DNA of 64,000 nucleotides from Trochalopteron elliotii (taxonomy: Eukaryota; Chordata; Aves; Passeriformes; Leiothrichidae), in contig JANPWX010000204.1 of the NCBI GenBank assembly GCA_024734555.1, positions 1,488,758 to 1,552,757 on the forward strand, in the 5' to 3' direction. The number at the start of each line of letters is the position of its first letter. Position 1 is the stretch's first letter. A program made the translations under genes and the position numbers. Below, one piece after another: positions 11,301 to 23,300 of the stretch. Below the pieces are notes generated by a model that saw nothing but the letters and a program-made list of their open reading frames with translations, was not told the origin of the DNA and ran no database searches.

Positions 11301-14300
11301 CAAGGCAAGGCCATCATTAAAACTGGAACACAGCGAAGAATTAAACGATGCAATTACATGCCCTGGAGGAATATATTCTCCTGGAATTTCAATTTCATTT
11401 ACGAAGAATGTTCTTGTTAGAAAGTTCTCCGGGGCTGAAGCCTGTAACACTTTGGGCATGTGTGGCTACGTCTCTGTCTCTCGGTGCCTGTCGCCGCCTG
11501 GTTCCCCGAGCTGTGCTGCAGTGCCGGTGCCGCCCGCGCGGGGGCGTCGCGGTTCCGCGCCTGGCGGGGCGCGGGGCGGGGGCGGCTCCCGCAGCCGCAG
11601 TTTCCCTTCCCGTCCCCTCCGGCCGCGTCCTAAAGCTCCCGCCCGTGCCCTTTCTGCCGCTGTACCGTCCGTCTTTGCTTTATTTTGCCTGCGGGTGAAC
11701 TTTCCCGATGGGTCACGGAATTCTTACTATGATGCACTAACATTGCTAACATTTATTTCTTCTTATAGATTCAATACAACCGTTCAAAATTAAAAAAAAA
11801 TCATAATAAAAAAGGATAAGTATTTTTAGACAGGAGATGAAACATTTTCCAATAGAGTGTTTTGCTTATGAAGAGAATATATTTATCAGAAAAGTATTAA
11901 TGGGAATCTAACGCATCTCTGATATTATATATTACAACTATTATATTGCGAATATATAATACTTGCAATATATATTACAATAAAGTAATGAATTGGTGTT
12001 AAAGTAGTTTTTATGCTGGAAATAAAGCTTTGTACAGACAACTGTACAAAGAAGACAACTGGAAGAACTGATCTGCAGGCACTGTGAGTTTTCTGGTACA
12101 CAGGTGATACCTTGCTGCTTCTAATAATAGCAAATTCCTATATTCATGAAAATCTAGAGACTTGCTATAATTTTGAGAAGTGCAGTAGTTCAAATTAAAT
12201 GCAGACATTAAATTAGTTTGGATAATAATATAATTACTTGTCTAATCAGATACAAGGTGCTGAATCCTTTTTAATATATTTCATAGCCCCAGATCAAAGA
12301 AATTCCTATGTCTGTATTTATGCAATCCATCTCTGAATACATCTATTTAAGCTGGGGTATTTCAGAGAAGCTTTTGTATTATCTCATCAGATGAAGTACT
12401 TCCACTAGATCTATAGCTGTATTTTATGGATTAGCAGGAGGAAGCATTGGCCATGGCTTGGGAGGCCTCGGTACTCAAAAGCACTATATGATAGACAGTT
12501 ACGTAGGAAATCATGGCTGACATGGATTAACTACCACAGGTGACAGATTTCTTGTGCTTTAAGCACTGTCACTTTGTCCCACCTATTATATTCAGCTGTA
12601 ATTATTACAGCAGACTTGGGTGCTGAAATCCCAAAACACCATAGGAAAACATAAAATCTGACTGGGCAAACTGGGCAAACTTGATGATGGGGGGGAAGTA
12701 TCACAGGGTAGGCCTCATGGAAATCCCACAGGGATGAGAGTCTGGCATCAGATATTTGTGATGATTGTACTTCTTTCATCACTCCCAGGAAGACATTTAC
12801 CATGGGAGCACGAAAGGAGTCATGGAACTTCTCCTGTCGGGATTGCAGGCACTGATGTAACAGGCCCCTCTCTGGAAGGGTCCCACTGCTTCTACTGCGA
12901 CTGTCACTATGGACCACAAATCCTCCCCACTACACTGTAATAAGCTGAAGAGCTGCAATAAAAGACCACAAGCCACTGCTGTAACATGCCACAGTGTTCT
13001 TTCACACCCTTCTGACCTTGTCAGCCTTGTCTGACCTCTTGGCACTTTCCTGACTACTGGATCTTTGTCAGCACTGATGCTTCAGTACCAGTGCCCCAGT
13101 TCCTCTGCACCCCATGAGGTATAGGGACAAAACCTAAAGGTTAAGTTCCACCACACTGTGTTGCTCTCCTTCCCACTTGTCCACACCCTTCTCAGAGGCA
13201 TTTTTAGTCCTCTTACACTAAAAGTCTGTCACACATTCTTCATGACGTGGCCTGGACAACAGCATGACGCGGCCTGGACAACAGCATGACGCAAAGAAAC
13301 CATGCTGAGCAAAGAAACCACAAAGAGGAGCATGCCCCAGGCTCTGAACTCCCTTACTCTAGCTCTGTCAACAATATAGTCATGCCATATTATGCAAATG
13401 AGCAGATCATTCTCATTTTCAAGAAAAGTGACACATTTTTTTCTGGAACACAGCCTGTAGCATGTACTCGCACTACCTGCCAAGATAACAATCCTCCAAT
13501 TCCCCAGCTGCCCCGTGATGCAATGGACTTTCTCCTTTCATTTCCAAGCCACAAGTGGCTGATTCATCTGGTATGAGTTTTTGAAGTTTAAACAGCATAA
13601 GTGCATACCCTTTTTTCACAGCAGTCTTTTTGTTTTTTCTCTTAGCTTTCATCTTGTGGCCCTATTTTATAATCACTAGGTTTCCCGATAACCAGAATGT
13701 GAGGGTCAACAACTTCAGAACAATCTAGATGCTACATGACTTAGTGCATTTCCTGACCTGCCTTACTGCTGAAGATGTTCCAAATGCTGAAGAGAATATA
13801 GCTAAAAATTTTAACAGGGCTAAGGTCCAAAAACATTCAAGGAGCAAGTAACTTGGTCAAACCTATGCTCTCCTGCTATTGAGATGCATGACGACAGCCT
13901 ACCTGGTTTCCATACCAGTCCAGATGGATACAGATCTTAAGGCACATGTCATATCCATAGTTCTATGTGGTGATCTTAGATAATCCAAGATACCTGGACA
14001 AACCCAAAAAAGTGGCCCCATGGGAATCTAATGAGCTTTAACAAGACCAAGTACAGGGTGCTGCACCTGGGATGGGACAACTCGCAATGTCAGTACAGGC
14101 TGGGGGGTGAACAGAGGGAGAGCAGCCCTGTCGAGAAGGACTTGGGGGTGCTGATGGATGCGGTGGACATGACCCAGAAATGTACACCTGCAGCTCAGAA
14201 AGCCAATGATGTCATGGATCGCATCCAAAGCAATGTGGCCAGCAGGGTGAGGGAGGGGATTCTGCCCCTCCTCTCTTATAAGACCCCACCTGGAACACTG

Positions 14301-17300
14301 CATCCTTGTCTGGGCTCCCAGGTACAGGAAGGACACTGACTTTTTGGAGCAAGCCCAGGGGAGGGACACTAGGCTGATTAGAGGGATGGAACCCCTCTCC
14401 TAAGAAGAAAGACTGAGAGAATTGAGATTATTCAGCCTGCAAAAGAGATGGTTTTGGTGTGATCTGATTGTGGGTTTACAGTACCTGGAGGGAGCCTACA
14501 AGAAAAATGGAAAGGGGCTTTTGACAAAGGCAGGTAGTGACGGAACAAGGAAGAATGTCTTTAAAATGAAAGACAGTAGGTTTAGATTAGTTCTTAGAAA
14601 GAAATTCTAGAACAGGTTGCCCATAGAAACTGTAGCTGCCCCATTCCTGGAAATGTTCAAGTACGTGTTGGATAGAGCTTCAAAGAACTTGGTCTAGCGA
14701 AAGGTGTCCCTGCCCATGGCAGGGGGTTGGAATTAGATGATCTTTAAGGCCCATTCTAATCCAACCCATCCTGTGATTCTATGATGATGCTATACCTCAA
14801 AAGCTATTGATACTTATGGTTGAGCAAGTGTATTATGGGACTTGGTGACTAACGTGTACTTATGTGTCCTATCTCCTCTTAAGAGTGGAAATACTTCTCT
14901 AGATGTAGACTTTAGATGTCTTTGTATGAGGATCCTTAAGGTTCATTTGCCTCTGAAAATAGCATCTGGACTACTAGATTGCATTCACTTGAAAAATGTT
15001 CTTATTTACATTGTATGTGCTAGCTTGTCCTTGCAAGAACAGTGCTGAAAGAGGCATATTAGCAGGAATGAGAATGTTGTTTCCAAATACAGAAATAGCT
15101 CTGGCCTGTACCACAGCCATTTGCATAAAGCAGGCAGAGAGGAATGGGAGGAGGCTGACCAAATTAGTTATGCCAAGACAGGAGATGTCGGGTTTTTCAT
15201 TGCTGTAGGAGATAAGGAGAAATCCTTAAGTGTACTGTTAGGTGTATGGGAAGTCAGGAGATACAATTTCTTCTGTGGATGGTTGGGAAATGGCACTTAT
15301 ACACTCATGAGCTCCTAAGCAAGGCTTATGGAAAGTCCCTGGCTTGTGATGACCTCTTGCAATAGCAACTGGTTGGATGTGCCTTTCCTGTGCCATAGAA
15401 AAGATATCACCAGTGCCTGAAAATAGAATATCCTTCAGTCAAAGAAGCAGACAGAGAAGGAGGATTCCTATTAGGAGCTCTCTTTGCTGTTGTGGGGGCA
15501 TTTACTGTTGCCTCTTCAAACAAGCGCTTGTGGGAATTTATTCCCTTCATGCTTGTCTGTTGGAACTAAGGGAATTTGTTAGCAGCCTTGTTTTAATCAG
15601 AACTATCGTGCTAACAACACCAATTTTGTAATTACATAACAGTTTTCAATCTTATAAGAACCTATATAAAGAATATATATATATTCAGTCTATAAAGTCT
15701 GAACAAGTTTCCAAAGACAGGAAAGTAATGGCAGTTTAGCAGACCAGAAAATCATTCCCTGTTCCTTAGGACAGGAAGTGACACAGACCATGCTGGTCTT
15801 TAGGAAACTGACATTTTCTTCCTTTGAGACTTTTAATGTTGACTTCTGAATGGGATTGGGTTTTTACAGCTCTCCTAAAAGAGGCTAAACAGTCTATGAG
15901 TGTCCAAATCCACTTGATAGGCCTCTTTTAAGAACTGTGAGAATCAGGAACCAGTACAAAGATTGGGAATAATAGTGATTGGTGCCAAAAGCCCTTACCC
16001 TGTTGTTAGAGCGTCAGGATACTGGGAGAAACCTCTAATAGTTTGTATTCCTTTAGTCACCAATAATCCAAGCCCTCCCATTACCTTGGATGGAGGTCAT
16101 AAATATAAGTCCTTTGTAGAGACTTACTTCAGCTGGTGCAGGCTTTTGAAGAAACCAGAAATTAAAATGTAATGCTGCATTATGTCAGAGCTGCATGTTT
16201 AGTCTGCTGCTCTAGAAATAATCAAGAAAAGTTGTACATGATAAGAGACAGATGCTAGTGCCTCAGCAGACATTTCAACTCTTTCTAGTAGAATAGTAAA
16301 ATGGAGAAAACCCGCAAAGAAACTTGTTTCTTTAGTACTCAAGTTTGTGCTTGGTGTGCTCTGAAGGGAGGGATAAGTGAGAAAAGATGTTTTCCTTGGC
16401 TTTACTTAAACTGATTGCCTCAATGGAACCTGGTAATTCAGATGATACTTATATGACCCCAATGTCTGTGTGCATCCCAAGGAATGCCTTTTTCCATTAT
16501 TGACCATGGCTCAGAGCTGAGCTATATTGGTGACTGAGTACAGATCCTGGAGGCATTTTGCAAGTGCTGATTCCAGCACTTGGATCAGGCCAGTGGTTCC
16601 TGCCCTGGTACTACACACTAGGACCAGGGAGCCTGGGCATCTTCCACCATTTCATTTGCTAGTATAGGTGCACCTACACCCTCCCCCTGGAGTCCCCTGC
16701 TTACATTTTCTTAAGTTTTCTGATATGCCAGGAAGACAAAGGAAGATGAGGAGTCAACAGGATGCACCTCTGGCCCCTCTCGGCACGGTTCACTTGTCCC
16801 CTCCACTCTGAGCATCATTTGTTTGCATTTCTGCCTGGGGTGACACCTGTGCTGACAGGTAGACAGGAGTCCCTGTGCACCCCAGGCCAGCTGGATAGCC
16901 AGATCAGCCTGTCAGCAGTAGGTAACATACAGGGGGACAGCAGCTCCTGATGGATCCTCTCAGCAAAACCATCAGCACAGCAGCAGGATGTTATTACCTA
17001 AATTCACCAGAGGCCTGATTCTGAACTCTGTGTTATACTTACTCAAACACAGGGAAATCACCAAGGTTGGTGTTTGGTGCAATTGAAGGGAGAATTGCTT
17101 TCAAGGATACTTTTCAAATCAAGGTGTTGAAAATTGACTGTCTATTTCTGTTTTGTGTCTCCAGTGTGTGTGTACTATTTCAGCTGGCCAAAACATTGAT
17201 CCTCCCCTTGCTAAGTAGTGCCAATATTTCCAAATACATTTTCACATTGATTAAATTGACAGGTCAGGCTTTTAAATTTCACATGGATCAGAGACTCCAA

Positions 17301-20300
17301 AGGTTCCCTCTCTAAAAGGGTGACATGAGATTTAACTTTGGGCCATCTCCATATGTTTCTAAAGGATTTTTCTCACCTACTGAGAGCATACCTGGCATTT
17401 TACCAGGTGGAGAGAAAAGGACATTGGGATTAGAGAGACTCGTGCGCTGCCTCTGAAAAAGGCTCAGGGAATTTATATGCCAAAAGGATTCAGAATTTAG
17501 CCCAAGGAAGCTTGGACCAAGTTGCCAAAGGGATCTCAGGTTTTCAGGCTATTGAGTCTTTGTCAGCCTGCCAGGAGGGTTGCCAGAGGCCAACACAATG
17601 GACAAGCTGGAAGGATACTAGGCAGAAACCTAACACAAAGGCAAGGTTGTTTTAAAAACCTGCCTAGTTTTGACTGGGACTTCATTGAAATCAACAAGTT
17701 TCTGGGAAGTGTGATGACTGATAATCTGGTATTTTCCATTTTTTTGCAAAATCAACGCCTATAAAATATTAAAAAAATATATTTCTAAGTAGAGTCATGG
17801 TGGATATGCACAAAAGGAATGCAAATATTTTAACATTGCCCGCAAGCCTTCAATTTAACATGAATCACAGATAGGAATTGTCCATGTGAATTTTATCCAG
17901 GCTGTCTTGCCTTCTTTTATTTTTTTTCTTCCCCAAGAATGTGATAAGTTTATTCTTTTTAAATCCCTCTGAGGATGAACTGTGCATTTAGAGCTTTTTG
18001 TAGTAACACAGCTTTGCACACTGAAGTGAGCAGCCAACATTATGAGTAGCTGGAAGTGGAATGTGAAGAATGATTTTGCCGTGTGACAGTGCATCACAGG
18101 AGTCCACTTCACTTAGGATACTTCACAAACTGACTGCCATGCTCTTGAGATGGATGGCCCAAAGGCTGGAGGAGATGCAGCCCCCACGGAGATGAAAACA
18201 CAGCCTCTCATGCCTTGGCACCCCCAAATGCTAAGGAAGATCTGCAACCCCTGATCCACCTCCACCAGATCTGCCCTGTGTCCTGTCTCACACAGATCCT
18301 GCCAGCAGTGCACAATGGGCATTTGGCACAACTTGCATATTTTATTTTTCTGCTTGGCTGGTGCCTTACGAGTGTTACAGCAGTGCTGATAAAATGGTAA
18401 CACACCTAGGTGTTCCTGTTGTGTGTGTGCAGCCCGTACAGCAGGGCTGGTTACAGGAGCTGAACTGTTGGAATGCAAGAAAGGTTCTAAGGAACCTGAT
18501 GCAATAGTTCAGCAAGTGATATTTTCAGTACAACGATGTATTGCAACAAGTCAGGATGCTCTCTAGCCTCTCTGGGAAAAAATGGAACTATGGGGATCAG
18601 CAGCCTCTCTCTCCAGCTGTCTCCTGCCTCCAGCTGAAGAAGCCCACTGTACACTAGTCACCAAATATATTCATGCTTCTCTTTCAAACTGAGAAACTGA
18701 GTAAGAAGTTCTTCTCCAAGAACTTTAGCCAAAAGCAGAAACTGCTCACTATTTTTGCAGATTTGAGCACCACCTGCTTTTGTTAGCAACTCCTTTGACA
18801 CTCTTTTATAAGACCTGAGACCAACCCTGTAGCCACTAAACCAAATAATATTTTGCAAGGGTCTGGAATAGCATACTCAGAAACAGTTTACAGACAGTGT
18901 AATACAGAATTGTAGAAATCTCAGGGGCAAGAAAACAGAAAATAGTTGGTGCACACATACTGCAGCAAGATACTATAAGGAGCAGAATGCTTTGTCCAAG
19001 CGATTCAGAACAAATAGACTCTTATTACAACCTCAACCAGAAACTCTAAGAAGTTACTTAAAATTGTTTTTGTACTTTTGAAAATGTTACCCAAGATGTC
19101 TCTATGTCCAGGAAGTTAATTTATGTGCTGTGAGAGGGTTTCTTTCAGATAGAAAGCAGAGATTCCATCAGCCTTAAGTATTCACAGGTATTCACAGAGA
19201 CAGGATTCTTCCATCTCCATGTTATATCTTCCATTGTGTCACATTTAAACTTGAGAGATTTATGCATCATAGCTTTAGTTTAATTTAAGACCACTGTGAA
19301 AAAAAAAATCCAGTAACAAAAAATATACTGTGTCTGGGAATGTAATCCTTTGTCTCAGTGACAAAAACTTTTTTCTTTATGATGCCATCTTTATGTGACT
19401 TCCTCAGGCTCCACAAATGTAAAACAGAGATAGGATTTTCTTTATTTTGGTTGGGTGGATATGGACTCTATGGATAAAACCCGCTACTGCTGCAAATCAG
19501 AGCTGACAAAGTGCACAGAGAGTCCTCCTTACTTCAATTAATGTTTTGAAGAACCAAATGTCATACTTCAAATAGAGAGTTCAGGATTCTTTTTTACAGA
19601 ATTATTGTTTCCATGCTCATGCTTAAAGATAGTAGGGGCTGGATCACCCACTGGCATTCCCCACCACCACCCCACATCCATACAAGAAATAAAGTCAGTT
19701 CCTCTGGATTTAAACTAAATCCTTCTGGTTTAGCAATGCACATTTCTGCTTAGGCAATAAACATCTGTCATCTGCCATTCATTAATATTAATTATAAATG
19801 ATCACTAGCTCATGGGATCCAAGTCCACCAGCTGAGATTTTTCCAACTTTGACCTTGTTAGGGTTTGTATAAAAAGTGTTCAGAAGGGTTCTTCGAAGCT
19901 CGAAGACAGCAATAAGTGCAATTTGCAGAGTACAGCATTTAGATTATGCACTTAGAAAAAGGGCAGTCACAAGGGGTGATGGGGAGTGGGGGAGGGAGGG
20001 GAGGAGGGAATACAGAGCCTGAAATGGAGTTCCTTTAAATACTTAAGAGTTTTAGACCTTTCTGCAGGCTAATGACAGGGAGAGGCATTGTCCATAATGA
20101 AACCAGCCCATCCACTAAACATTACTGTAAATGAAAGGTTGCATGAATTAAAGATTGTTCATCTCATGTTTCAGGAATGTAGCTGTGTTTCATGTCTGAA
20201 GCCTGTTTTCCTTTTAAATGGAGTTCTTCAGATGACAAATGAGAGAATTTCAGAAAGCAAATGGGCAGAAGTAAATACACGCTCAAGAACAAAGCAGAGA

Positions 20301-23300
20301 CATAACTGTAGCTGTAAATCTTTACACTGGGGCTACTGTTTGCTGTAGATATTGGGGAGGATTAGATTTGAGAAATTTCATTACTGGGTCATTTTGTTTG
20401 TAAAACAAAACAACAATAGAAAACCCCCACAGTTAATTGTCAAATTCTGACCTTACTGTCAGCTGTGTATGTTTCACTCATGGAATTCCAGTTAATTCTT
20501 CTGCTACCATTTTGAATTTCAAGGAACTAAAATTAGAAAATTTAGAAAATGCTATCCCTGAATTTTGCATGGCCACCACATTTTTAATGAAGAATGTTGT
20601 TTTTTTTCTTCCAATATTTTTTTGTCGCTGCAAAATTGTTTCAACAGAAATGATTGAAAAATAATATTTGTTTCCATCTATCCCCTTTTTTTTTTTTTTT
20701 TCCAAGCCTAATCATACAGCAGTATGCCCCTCATGGACCATATCTGCATCTGTTCTTAAAATAGACACATTTTCATTGGCAGACAAATGCTACCTTATAT
20801 CTCTGGTAAATTAGCAAGAAAATCCAGCCCTTTACTCTTCCTGTAACAATTATTCAAAGCTGGTAAATGCAAAGAGAAACATGAACAGATATCTCTGCAA
20901 TGCAAATGACTGAACTGGACGAAAAGAATGAAAAGCTGATTTCAGTTTTTTGACTCAGGCCCAAATAAAAGTCTGAGCTTGGTAGATGACAGCAGGAGGC
21001 CTTATACTGATGTCAGTGGACAGAGATACTTTATGCCCTGTAGATGGGCAGTGTGCTGTCTTTTTGTGGGAGTTTTGCAGAAGGCAGCAGGCAAGAAAAA
21101 GTTTTGTGGAAATTTTGTAGCCATTTTATAAATGCTTATCAAAGAATTATCTAGTCCCTTACTTTTCTATGAATCTGAGCTACTATACTCAGGCTGGCTC
21201 TGATGATTGTTTGTCTAACCTCCTTAAAAATCTTCCATAGAGGTTCCCACAACCTCTCTCCCGATCTTTAGGGTCTCTGAAAATAACACTGCATGTTATC
21301 ATGTCGTTGGGAATATTCTGAAGCTTCCTTGGGCCTTTATAACACAAGGTTATGACAGCAAGTGCTTAACTTCGTAACTTCATAACTTAACTTCATAATT
21401 TAACTTCATACTCTTTTCAAAGTTATGAAGGTGAAAGAGAGCTGGGAGGTGGCAGCTGAAGCAGACCAAGGCTACATCAGGTGTCAGAGCTGGCAGGGAC
21501 AGTGAGCTGAGAAGAGACAATGAGACTGGAGATGCAGAGACCTGGGTGGGGAAAAACAAACAGAGCTGCCTGGGTGGGGAAGAACAGGCAAATATCCAGA
21601 GAGATCAGGAGAAACAGCAGCCAAAAACTGCTCCTTTGTTTTCACTTTGTTACAAAGGAATGCTGAAAATCCCTGCTTTATGGTTAGATCCATAGCACTC
21701 TGAAGTCAATGGGATTTCAGTGGGTCTTGGATCAGGCCCTTTAAAATAAGGGCAGCTGTAGAACAATAATGAATGAGTGCCATGCTGCCCATGACTGCAG
21801 TGTTATAACAGCATTGCTATACATGGAAGTGTTCCATAGCCCAGGATTTAGCTGATTAAACAGTGCTGGATGTGTCGCCATTAGACTTGAAACATCCACG
21901 GCCTGATTTACTCTTTAGCTCACATACCCCAAATGTTTTGCATTCTTGGACTAAATTTGATGGATGCACTATCAAACTTCTCTCTTGCATTTGTTCCTCC
22001 TTCCAGGACACTCAGGTCAAAATAGTGAGGGGTTTGGGTCTCCTGGTGGTGAGAGCCAGGTGGGCCCTGCTCCCACCAGCCATATCCCTTCACATTTACT
22101 TTGTAGCAATGTTGTCCAAAAGTGAGAAAACAGCTTGATGTAGTGTCTGCTGAAGTGTCAATGAAAAGAAGTTGTCACAGTATCCCACTGTGGCATAATC
22201 CTGGAAGAGCCTCCTTTCCTCTTCCAGCAGTGACAAATGTGTCCCTTCCTCAGAAAGAGCTCCTTACATCACTAGGAGTTAGAGGAAGGACTTTAGAAAC
22301 ATTAACTGTGAGTTGTGATAGAAGACCAATGTGAGGAGAAAGCCAGGTGTGCGAGGATGTTCTGGCAGAGGAAGGAAGTGCTGCTCTTTTGCATGTGGCC
22401 TCTGCCCTGCAGCATTGAGGGAGGAGAGTAGTCAGAGTTTCCTGTATGCCTCTCCCTGAAACAATGGGAAGTGGCTGAAGGTGAAGGTGCCATGAATAAG
22501 TTGTGCCACAGCTATTCCCAGCTGTGCCAGGGAGAAAGATCAGAGACTAGGCAGACTCCTGCATGTCTACATAACCTAGCTGGGAGTTTGTTTAAGGACT
22601 CTGTTTGACCTGCCTTCTTCCCCAGTCATATCTGTTATGGAGGGAATAACCTCCGCTGGTTTGGGTGCGGGCAAGCCAGAAGGTGGACCTGCACTTTGTA
22701 GGCAAGGAGCAGACCTCTGCCTTCTTTTCTTTTGCAGAATAGACACAGATGCGGATTTCGCTTTCTGAAGCTGGAGCATTCAATCCCAAACATTTTCATT
22801 CAAGAGGGAAGAGTTTAGGCAGGTGCTAGAAATTTAGTGCTGAATGAATACCTGATGGATACTTCAGAAGGGGGCAGAAGAAGAGTTCTTGAGGGGCTTG
22901 TATTCCCTTTGTCTTTTCCTACAAAGCTCAGCCATCTAAAGTATAATCAGCTAGCCAATTCTGGAGCACAAGGAGGCACCAAAAGGGAAGATCAGAAGAG
23001 AAAAAGAGCTGATTTCTATCCCTTATTTGGTTTAGTGATCTGAGGAGGACAGCTCTCACACTGTTCACATTTTAATAAAAGAATGCAATCAGCTTTTTTT
23101 CTCGTTCACTTCCCGTACAAGAACAATTGACCACATACTTCTGTCTCAGCTTTGACACTATTTCTGTTAATATGAGGTTGATGCTTTTTATCATCAGCAT
23201 ACATGCCCAGCACATTTTTGTAGCATGCTCCAGAGGGCCTCAGGGCACCTGAGTCACCTCCCCACTGCTCCCAGGCTCCCCAGGACAGGGAGGAGGCAGA

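Noticed and set aside
11260..11793. A 177-codon plus-strand frame
   Set aside because: It joins the end of a CR1 fragment to a CpG island. The Arg/Pro/Gly-rich middle follows base composition and no homologous protein was recognised.
14031..14339. A 102-codon plus-strand frame
   Set aside because: It is the decayed end of the CR1 reverse-transcriptase frame, not a host gene.
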